Below, in pieces: positions 52,586-64,000 of a stretch of DNA of 64,000 nucleotides. Source of the DNA: Myxococcus dinghuensis. GTDB lineage: Bacteria > Myxococcota > Myxococcia > Myxococcales > Myxococcaceae. The first letter of the stretch is position 1, and every line of letters begins with the position of its first letter. A program made the translations under genes and the position numbers. Under the pieces are notes generated by a model, which saw only the letters and a list, made by a program, of their open reading frames with translations, made no database searches and was not told the origin of the DNA. Where the stretch lies: positions 1 to 64,000 of the forward strand of contig NZ_JAKCFB010000013.1 in the NCBI RefSeq assembly GCF_024198235.1, read 5' to 3'.

Positions 52586-52858
52586 TCATCCCCCGCCCTG
52601 GCGACTCGAGCGGTTCTTGTCCCAGATGGCGTAGAGGATGACGAGGAAGGCGACGAGCCGGGCCAGGTAGAGGTAGTAGCGACGCTCGTCCAGCGAGTCC
52701 ATCAGCGCGGCCGCGACGGAGTTGACCGCCAACAGGACGAAGGCCCCGGAGAAGAAAGCGAACAGTCGCTCCCGCGACTGCTTCCAGAAGCGCAGGAAGA
52801 ACAACGCGCACGCCAACCACCCCATCGCCACCGCGCCATTGAGCATGGACCTGAGCAT
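52586..52858 (-). CDS. Small three-helix membrane protein (DUF5985-like), copy 1
   Basis: The 90-residue protein has three hydrophobic helices: NGAVAMGWLACALFFLRFW, LFAFFSGAFVLLAVNSVAAA and ARLVAFLVILYAIWDKN. It shares the layout, size and the FLRFWKQSRERL / LLRAWKRSQSRL motif with the next gene, so the two are paralogues. It starts 11 bp after the stop of its neighbour. The C-terminus is basic and Gly-rich. Its function is unknown. Confidence 0.75.
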   Translation of the reverse strand: MLRSMLNGAVAMGWLACALFFLRFWKQSRERLFAFFSGAFVLLAVNSVAAALMDSLDERRYYLYLARLVAFLVILYAIWDKNRSSRQGGG

Positions 52859-52869
52859 GGCGAGCTACC

Positions 52870-53130
52870 TCACGAGGCGTCCCAGATGAGTCCGTAGAGC
52901 AGCACGGCCACGCTGGCCAGCGTGGCCAGCAGCCGGGGCATGTACAGGTCGATGGTCGAGGGCAGGATGACCAGGTCCACGAACAGCAGGATGTTGCTGA
53001 GGGCCATGCCCACGAAGCACAGGCCACTCCACAGGAGCAGCCGGGACTGGCTGCGCTTCCAGGCGCGCAGCAGCAGCACCGCGCACGCCACGCTCGTCAA
53101 GGCACAGAGGATGTAGACGGCCTCCGCCAT
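52870..53130 (-). CDS. Small three-helix membrane protein (DUF5985-like), copy 2
   Basis: The 86-residue protein has helices VYILCALTSVACAVLLLRAW, LLLWSGLCFVGMALSNILLF and LLATLASVAVLLYGLIWDAS. It shares the KxSxxRL turn and the final LLYGLIWD / LYAIWD motif with copy 1. It starts 4 bp after the stop of the helix-turn-helix-like gene upstream, so the three genes form one operon. The paired small proteins could form a hetero-oligomer in the inner membrane; that is an inference. Confidence 0.75.
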   Translation of the reverse strand: MAEAVYILCALTSVACAVLLLRAWKRSQSRLLLWSGLCFVGMALSNILLFVDLVILPSTIDLYMPRLLATLASVAVLLYGLIWDAS

Positions 53131-53134
53131 GGTC

Positions 53135-53527
53135 CTACTCCTTGTCCTTCTTCAGAACGAAGGCCTCCGCGAAGCCCCGGACCTTGTCCAGCGGCCGCGA
53201 GAAGATGAAGGAGATGACACTCACCCTGCGCGCACCGTACACCGCCGCCAGCTCCGTCACCGCCTGCACGTCCTCCGAACTCGCGGGACTGAACCGATAG
53301 ACGGGCGGTGTCCCCCCGTCGCTCACCAGGAGCTTGCGCTCGGTCAGGTCCGCCAGGCGCGCGGCCGCGGAAGAATCTGTGATGCGCAGCTCCAGGCTCA
53401 CCGACGACGCGGTCCACTCCTTCCCGCTCTGGGACCGGAGCAGGAGAAGCACCTCCAGCTTCTCCAGGGAATCGATGTGCGTCGTGATGAAACGCTGGAC
53501 CCGCATGGGAAGTCCGGCGTCGCTCAC
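53135..53527 (-). CDS. Small winged-helix-like protein
   Basis: The 130-residue protein starts at GTG 53527, with AAGGTGG a few bases upstream; ATG 53506 is the alternative. It contains a likely winged helix: IDSLEKLEVLLLLRSQSGKE, VSLELRITDSSAAARLADLT and ERKLLVSDGGTPPVYRFSPA, the order of helix, helix and wing in MarR/ArsR-like folds. The C-terminal third (RRVSVISFIFSRPLDKVRGF) is amphipathic and may contact the membrane or the two small membrane proteins coded 4 bp downstream. It may be their regulator. Confidence 0.65.
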   Translation of the reverse strand: MSDAGLPMRVQRFITTHIDSLEKLEVLLLLRSQSGKEWTASSVSLELRITDSSAAARLADLTERKLLVSDGGTPPVYRFSPASSEDVQAVTELAAVYGARRVSVISFIFSRPLDKVRGFAEAFVLKKDKE

Positions 53528-53557
53528 AGGCCCACCTTGCCCACGATATTTTGTGCG

Positions 53558-54652
53558 TCAACCTTTTCCTGCGTCGGCGTGTTCACCTTCCTGCGCGGCG
53601 GGCTCCTCCGCCAGGCTGCTCCCCTGGGTGGGGAGAGGTGCCTGGGGCGCCGGCGCGGGGCCGGGGCCCGCGAGGTGACGCAGGCCCTCGGCGAGGCGTG
53701 AGGTGGCGTCGGGCGGAGACACATCCAGGAGCGCTAACAACACCGTCTCCGGGCGTCCGAACATTCTGGGCAGCAGTGTGCTGTAGGCGCGCACGGCCCC
53801 GCGCTGGTCACCCAGCTCCCAGTCCACTCGCGAACCCTGGAGCACCTCGCCTCGGGCGGCGCGCATCAGCGGCTGGGCTGCCTGGGGCAGCGGCTGGCCG
53901 TCCGCTCCCCGGACGACGACCTCCGCGTGGAGGCCCTGGGCCTCGCGGTACGCCAGGCAGCCCCCCGCCAGCCCCTGCGCCGCCCGGTTGGCCAGCAGGG
54001 TGCGTCCGCTGCCGGGCTCCACCAGGGCGAGCGGCGTGGGGAGCGCGGCGAGCACGGCCTCCAGCCAGCGCTGCTGGTTGCGGTGGGACTCCATCTCCCG
54101 GCGCAGCAGCTCCTCGCGCGCGCGGCCCCGCTCCTCCTCGGCGCGGCGCAGGGCCTCCGCCAGCTCGTGCTCGTGTTCGCGCCGCTGCGTCTCGCGCAGC
54201 GCCTCCGCCTGCCGCCGGACCAGCTCCGTCTTGCGGTGCAGGTCCACGAAGACGCCCACCTTGGAGCGGAGGATCTCCGGCTCGTAGGGCTTGAGGAGGT
54301 AGTCCACCGCGCCCACCGCGTAGGCGCGAAGCTCCGGCAACTGGCCCCGGGACAAGGCGGTGAGGAACAGCAGGGGCGTGTGGCGGCTGCGCTCGCGCTC
54401 GCGGATGAGGCCCGCCGTCTCGAAGCCGTCCATGCCGGGCATGACGACGTCCAGGAGGATGGCGGCGAAGTCCTGGGTGAGCAGGTGACGCAGGGCCTCG
54501 CGTCCGCTGCGCGCGGTGACCAGCCGCTGTCCCAGCGGGGCGAGCGTCGCCTCCAGCGCCAGCAGGCCCTCCGGCTGGTCGTCGACCAGGAGGATGGCGA
54601 CGGGCTCCACCGTGACGGCGGGGAGCTTGTCGCGCGGGGGCGCGGCGCTCAT
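53558..54652 (-). CDS. Response regulator with receiver, coiled coil and PAS-like domain
   Basis: The 364-residue protein has a receiver at ~14-130 (ILLVDDQPEGLLALEATLAP, phospho-Asp in AILLDVVMPGMDG, TALS and Lys in YLLKPYEPE). A charged coiled coil (~135-190, ETQRREHEHELAEALRRAEE) is followed by a PAS-like domain (WLEAVLAALPTPLALVEPGS onward). There is no HisKA, GGDEF or HTH, so output is through PAS or the coiled coil. Its ATG overlaps the CheB stop by 4 bp. A Pro-rich C-terminal tail ends the protein. Confidence 0.88.
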   Translation of the reverse strand: MSAAPPRDKLPAVTVEPVAILLVDDQPEGLLALEATLAPLGQRLVTARSGREALRHLLTQDFAAILLDVVMPGMDGFETAGLIRERERSRHTPLLFLTALSRGQLPELRAYAVGAVDYLLKPYEPEILRSKVGVFVDLHRKTELVRRQAEALRETQRREHEHELAEALRRAEEERGRAREELLRREMESHRNQQRWLEAVLAALPTPLALVEPGSGRTLLANRAAQGLAGGCLAYREAQGLHAEVVVRGADGQPLPQAAQPLMRAARGEVLQGSRVDWELGDQRGAVRAYSTLLPRMFGRPETVLLALLDVSPPDATSRLAEGLRHLAGPGPAPAPQAPLPTQGSSLAEEPAAQEGEHADAGKG

Positions 54653-55197
54653 GGCGACACCCGGCCGCGCGGCAGGTGGACCCACCGCGACAGCCACCCG
54701 TCGACGTCGGCCAGCGACAGCCGCTCCACCTCCGGCCCCACCCCGGCCTCCTCCGCTTCGCCCACGACGGCGACCCGGCCTCCCCTCGACCGGAGCCGGC
54801 CCAGGCCCGCGAGGCCGTCCTCGTGTCCGGCGAACAGCAGCGCCGCGGCGGACGCGCCATGGCTGTCCGCGGTGGAGTCGAAGAGGGCGTCGATGGAGGG
54901 ACGGCACCCGTGCTCGGGGGGCTCCACGGAGAGACACACCGTGCCCCGGTCGACCAGCAGGTGGTAGCCCGCCGGCGCCAGGTGGACACGCCCGGGCACC
55001 AGGTCGTCCTTGTCGTCCGGCTCCACCACCGACAACGGACAGCGGCGCCCCAGCGGCGCGGCCAGCGCGTCGAGCGGCCCCCGGTGCTGCACCAGCACCA
55101 CCGGCACGGGCAGCAGCGCGGGCAGGCGCGACAGCAGCACCTCCACATCCGACGCCGCCGACCGGGGCGCTCCCACCACCAACAGGCCCACGCTCAT
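54649..55197 (-). CDS. CheB-type methylesterase domain, no receiver, altered Ser motif
   Basis: The 182-residue protein is the stand-alone C-terminal catalytic domain of CheB, which removes methyl groups from receptor glutamates. VVLVQHRGPLDAL keeps the active-site His, and FAGHEDGLAGLGRLRSRGGR the Asp of the D-G--G motif. The usual GASTGG Ser motif reads GAPRSAASDVE, so the nucleophile is either shifted to a nearby Ser or lost. VHLAPAGYHLLVDRG matches the substrate-binding part. Both ends overlap neighbours by 4 bp (ATGA), so it is tightly coupled to CheR and the regulator. Confidence 0.8.
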   Translation of the reverse strand: MSVGLLVVGAPRSAASDVEVLLSRLPALLPVPVVLVQHRGPLDALAAPLGRRCPLSVVEPDDKDDLVPGRVHLAPAGYHLLVDRGTVCLSVEPPEHGCRPSIDALFDSTADSHGASAAALLFAGHEDGLAGLGRLRSRGGRVAVVGEAEEAGVGPEVERLSLADVDGWLSRWVHLPRGRVSP

Positions 55198-56023
55198 GTC
55201 ACCCTCCGGAAGATGCGGCCGGTGTCCTCCAGCTCCTCGTACGCGGCGGCGTGGGGCGTGCGCGACAGCGACTCCTTGCGCCCCAGGCAGAGGAAGCCGA
55301 AGCGCGCCAGGCTCTCGTGGAGCCGCGTGTGCGCGCGGTCGTGCAGGGTGCGGTCGAAGGCGAGCAGCACGTCCCGGCAGACGACGACCTGGAACTCGTT
55401 GAACGAGCCGTCCGTGGCCAGGTTGTGCTGGGTGAAGAAGATGCGCTCGCGCAGCTCCGGGCGAAGCTGCGCCCAGTCGCCGTCGCGCGTGTACCAGGAC
55501 GACAGCCGCCCCTTCCCGCCCGTCTCCACGTACCGCGCGGCCGCGGCCGCGTCGGGCAGCGGCACCACGCCGGTGCGCGCGTCCGAGAGCAGCCCCTCGC
55601 ACGCGTCGGACGCGTACAGCCGGCAGCGGCTCCACAGCCCCTCCTCGTGCAGGAGGATGGCCAGCGCGTGGGTGCCCTCCCCCGTGCCACAGCCCACGTG
55701 CCAGACGCGCACGGAGGGCCAGGTGCGCAGCACGGGGACGACGCGGGCGCGGAAGTCCTGGAAGAAGGCGACGTCGGTGAAGAGCGTGGGCTCCGCGCAG
55801 GACAGCGTGCGCAGGAGGGCCTCCAGCGCCTCGTTGTCGTGCAGCACCCGGGCCTGGAGGGCGGAGAACGACGCCAGCCGCTCCTCGCGCAGGTGCTGGC
55901 GCAGCCGCCGCAGGAGCAGCGGCCGGGCATGGCTGCGCAGGTCGAAGCCCCAGTGGCGGGCCACGCCCTCGAGGAGCAGGTCCGCCTCCAGGGCCTCCAG
56001 CGCCGCGGCCGAGTCCCCGGCGC

Positions 56024-56027
<4 letters not shown>
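55194..56027 (-). CDS. CheR-type protein-glutamate methyltransferase
   Basis: The 277-residue protein starts at GTG 56027, overlapping the poly-HAMP kinase stop as GTGA. An all-alpha N-terminal domain ([40 protein letters not shown]) is followed by the SAM-binding domain: [39 protein letters not shown], and [20 protein letters not shown] with the CR-V---FD motif, then [14 protein letters not shown]. The first motif has GT where CheR usually has SS. The usual NxT after ALRT before the catalytic part reads [10 protein letters not shown]. Substrate would be a receptor glutamate; none is coded nearby. Confidence 0.9.
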
Positions 56028-61924
<5,897 letters not shown>

Positions 61925-62119
61925 GTGAGTGAGCCCCGACTGGAGACAGCGAAAGGACTCCGGTTCTCCCGCGCCCCGGAGAGCCAGACAGCCCCCCCGG
62001 GCCGGTCCGCTGGTCACCACCTGACACTGGGGACGCACTCCGTGCACCAGCCGACACTTGGCCCTGTCCGGGCAACACCCGGCGTGAATCCCACCCCGCC
62101 CCCGAGGGGCACCGACCTG

Positions 62120-62938
62120 CTAGTGGCGCACGCGCGGCGTGGGAGCGCGGACCCGGACCTCCATCCGCTCGTCGCCCGCCACCACGCTGCTGTGGACCTC
62201 GTCCTGCTCCGGGGTGAGCCGCGCCACGGCGCGCAGCGTGGCCACCAGCACCAGCGCCTCCAGCGTGGTCGGCACGCCCACGCCCTCACGGCCGGTCTTC
62301 AGGGGCATGGGCAGCCGAGGCACCCGGTGCGCCGCGGCCAGCGCCTTCACCGCGTACGACGGCGAGGTGTCCAGCGACACGGCGATGGCGGGCAGGGCCT
62401 GCGCCGCCTCGCCCTGGCCGCGCGCCTGCATCTCCATCAGCATCTGCAGCGCGCCCGGCTTGAAGTAGAGCGCCAGCCCCGCGCGCCCGTCCTCCGTGTG
62501 GAAGACGCACCCCTCGAAGGTATGCGTCATGGGGCCGGAGACGGCCACCTCGAACGGCTGGCTGTCGTCCCAGTGGGACCACGGCCGGGCGTCCCAGTAC
62601 TCGGTGGCCGCCTGCACGAAGAGCAGCGCCTTGTCCGAGCCGAGCCCGGCCAGCCCGCGCTGGCCCCAGGCGAGGAACGTGGCGATGGCCGCGCGCGACG
62701 AGAGCACCGCCGTCGGCGGCTCCTCCACCCCCAGCCCCAACGCCCCGCCCGCCTCCGCCAGGGACGGCTCGCAGCGGACGTCGCTCGCGTCCACGCCCTC
62801 CAGCAGCGAGCGCAGCCCCGCGTCGTCGTCCTGCTCGAAGACGGGCTGCGCCGGCTCACCCGTCTCGGTGATGCGCAGATAGACCTGTGTGCTCCCCTGG
62901 GAGAGCGGCACGGGACCGAGCTTGAGGAGGTAGAACAT
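62120..62938 (-). CDS. Hypothetical protein, possibly part of the KaiC-like/receiver module
   Basis: The 272-residue soluble protein starts at ATG 62938. It has an alternating alpha/beta layout: MFYLLKLGPVPLSQGSTQVY, VLSSRAAIATFLAWGQRGLA, ALLFVQAATEYWDARPWSHW and FEGCVFHTEDGRAGLALYF, then PSYAVKALAAAHRVPRLPMP. It has no signal, membrane helix or known catalytic motif. It starts 27 bp after the receiver gene upstream, so they are probably one operon. A 195-bp gap separates it from the poly-HAMP kinase gene downstream. I do not recognise the family. Confidence 0.7.
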   Translation of the reverse strand: MFYLLKLGPVPLSQGSTQVYLRITETGEPAQPVFEQDDDAGLRSLLEGVDASDVRCEPSLAEAGGALGLGVEEPPTAVLSSRAAIATFLAWGQRGLAGLGSDKALLFVQAATEYWDARPWSHWDDSQPFEVAVSGPMTHTFEGCVFHTEDGRAGLALYFKPGALQMLMEMQARGQGEAAQALPAIAVSLDTSPSYAVKALAAAHRVPRLPMPLKTGREGVGVPTTLEALVLVATLRAVARLTPEQDEVHSSVVAGDERMEVRVRAPTPRVRH

Positions 62939-62965
62939 GGGCCTTCCTGGAACGGGAGCGAGGAC

Positions 62966-63340
62966 TCAGCCGGCGGAGGCGCGCCTGCCATCCAGGGCCT
63001 TGCGGACCTGTCGCATCAGCGCGGGGATGTCGAAGGGCTTCTGGAGGAAGGGGATGCCCGGGTACTGGACCCGCAGCGCCCCCACGTCCACCGCGCTCAT
63101 GCCCAGCAGGGACACGTCCTTCCAGGAGGGCTCCGACCGGATGCGCTCGATGAGCGCGGGCCCGTCCAACACCGGCATCATCCAGTCCGTGAGGACCAGG
63201 TCCGGGCGCAGCTCGCCCATGCGCTCCAGCGCCTCGCGCCCGTGGGAAGCCGTCAGGACCCGGTAGCCCTCCTCACGCAGGAGGTCCGCCAGGGCCTCCA
63301 GGATTCCCTGCTCGTCATCCACCACCAGGATGGTCTCCAT
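62966..63340 (-). CDS. Single-domain response regulator
   Basis: The 124-residue receiver has ILVVDDEQGILEALADLLRE, phospho-Asp in LVLTDWMMPVLDG, and Lys in FLQKPFDIPALMRQV. The switch Thr/Ser is in LLGMSAVD. ATG 63340 is the start because the receiver fold begins at once. It lies 28 bp after the KaiC-like gene on the same strand, so it is part of that operon and may be phosphorylated by a kinase coupled to it. No output domain. Confidence 0.92.
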   Translation of the reverse strand: METILVVDDEQGILEALADLLREEGYRVLTASHGREALERMGELRPDLVLTDWMMPVLDGPALIERIRSEPSWKDVSLLGMSAVDVGALRVQYPGIPFLQKPFDIPALMRQVRKALDGRRASAG

Positions 63341-63368
63341 ACGGCGGGCGCCACTCCTCGCGAATGAG

Positions 63369-64000
63369 TCAGGGATGTCCACCCGACGCGTGTCGGGCAA
63401 GGCCAGTCAGCAGGGTGTCCAGGCTGGAGTTGAACGGGGGCTGCACCTCGATGCCTTGGCGGGAGATGACGAACTCCCGGAGGGAGGGGTCGAAGTCCGC
63501 GTCGCGCAGCTTGAAGATGGACAGCAGCCGCCGCAGCCGTCCCTCCAGCTCCACGTGGCGGAGGAAGAAGAGGTTCTCCGCCACCGCCGACGGGCCGATC
63601 TCCAGCGGCACGTCCAGCACGGGGCCGAAGAGCCGGGGCGTCTCCAGGCTGAAGACGGTGGTCGCCGCCTCGTAGCGCAGCTCCTGCGTGAGGGCCGCGA
63701 AGAACGAGCCCATGCGCGAGGCGTCCGGCGCCGCCTGCCCCATGGCGCTCAGGCCGTCCACGAACACGCGCTGGATGCGGTGTTGCTTCACCGTGGAGAG
63801 CAGCTGGTGCGCCAGCACGTCGAGGATGCACTCGGCGGGGGGCTGCCAGAGGATGTGCATCCTCCCCGCCTCGACCGCCCCGTCCAGGTCCATCCCCACG
63901 GCCGCCAACTTGTGCAGCAGCCGTTCGGGCGACTCGTAGAAGCCCATGTAGAGACAGCTCTCGCCCCGCCTCAGTCCCTCGGCCAGCAGGCTGCTGCCCA
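63369..64000 (-). CDS. KaiC-like RecA-fold ATPase, C-terminal part (start beyond the right edge)
   Basis: The frame is open to the window edge, so the N-terminal Walker A part is outside. The visible ~210 residues match a KaiC/CircKaiC domain: ESCLYMGFYESPERLLHKLA (family: Y-sfEES--ql), VKQHRIQRVFVDGLSAMGQA with Walker B (VFVDGLS), ELRYEAATTVFSLETPRLFG, and AENLFFLRHVELEGRLRRLL followed by SIFKLRDADFDPSLREFVIS and GIEVQPPF, the usual end. ATG 63947 is internal. These ATPases often act in signalling together with receivers and kinases, as here, not necessarily in a clock. Confidence 0.88.
   Translation of the reverse strand, partial: GSSLLAEGLRRGESCLYMGFYESPERLLHKLAAVGMDLDGAVEAGRMHILWQPPAECILDVLAHQLLSTVKQHRIQRVFVDGLSAMGQAAPDASRMGSFFAALTQELRYEAATTVFSLETPRLFGPVLDVPLEIGPSAVAENLFFLRHVELEGRLRRLLSIFKLRDADFDPSLREFVISRQGIEVQPPFNSSLDTLLTGLARHASGGHP

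Noticed and set aside
63369..64000. Circadian clock kaiC
   Set aside because: Only one domain end is visible and no kaiA or kaiB is present; KaiC-like ATPases are widespread outside clocks.

Overview
The window is GC-rich, densely coded chromosomal DNA of myxobacterial character, most like the Myxococcaceae (Myxococcus, Corallococcus, Pyxidicoccus group). This rests on the very strong G/C bias at third codon positions, the many histidine kinases and receivers, a Ser/Thr kinase joined to a PilZ-like domain, TadE/TadG-type pseudopilins, lipoproteins with Gly/Ser/Asp linkers, and frequent 4-bp start/stop overlaps. The genus is an inference. I found no rRNA, tRNA, CRISPR array, phage or insertion sequence.

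Layout. 1-7.8 kb: end of an unknown protein, a divergent GT51-like membrane protein, a small flavin reductase, and on the minus strand dnaJ, an LpoA-like lipoprotein and a WD40 protein that carries a degenerate aspartyl-protease-like insert. 7.9-14.1 kb: an MsbA-type ABC exporter, two membrane proteins, a set of small myxobacterial hypotheticals and a VOC-fold protein. 14.1-21.4 kb (minus): a RapA/SNF2-type ATPase, then an overlapping operon of TadE, TadG and TadE-like proteins plus an exported protein. 21.7-30.3 kb (plus): a PAS-GAF kinase, then a probable operon of a multiheme c-type lipoprotein, a FIST sensor protein, a hybrid kinase with several receivers and a stand-alone receiver.

30.4-35.2 kb holds a two-gene cassette, a tryptophan-dioxygenase-like heme enzyme translationally coupled to an O-methyltransferase, flanked by a NarL/LuxR regulator, a kinase and a second receiver paralogous to the one at 29.9 kb. 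35.2-40 kb (minus) carries a Ser/Thr kinase with a PilZ-like domain, an ABC1/UbiB-type kinase and a modular Cys-rich lipoprotein. 40.1-46.2 kb has a tandem S41 peptidase whose first half looks inactive, a TPR membrane protein, a DUF998 protein and a LytS/LytTR-type two-component pair.

A 55-bp tandem repeat array (46.25-46.74 kb) sits between divergent genes. From 47.75 kb to the right edge every gene is on the minus strand. In transcription order these are a KaiC-like ATPase (cut by the edge), a receiver, an unknown protein, a 1,966-residue hybrid kinase with nine 92-residue poly-HAMP repeats, CheR, CheB and a REC-PAS regulator (these last four joined by 4-bp overlaps), a small helix-turn-helix-like protein, two paralogous three-helix membrane proteins, a PhoX/DUF839-like Tat protein, an aldo/keto reductase and a three-GAF kinase.

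The main theme is signal transduction: six histidine kinases, eight separate receiver proteins and a receptor-modification pair with no chemoreceptor, CheA or CheW in view. The most unusual items are the poly-HAMP/CheR/CheB operon, the TDO-like plus methyltransferase cassette, the 55-bp array, the aspartyl-protease-like insert in a WD40 propeller and the pseudo-peptidase/peptidase tandem.
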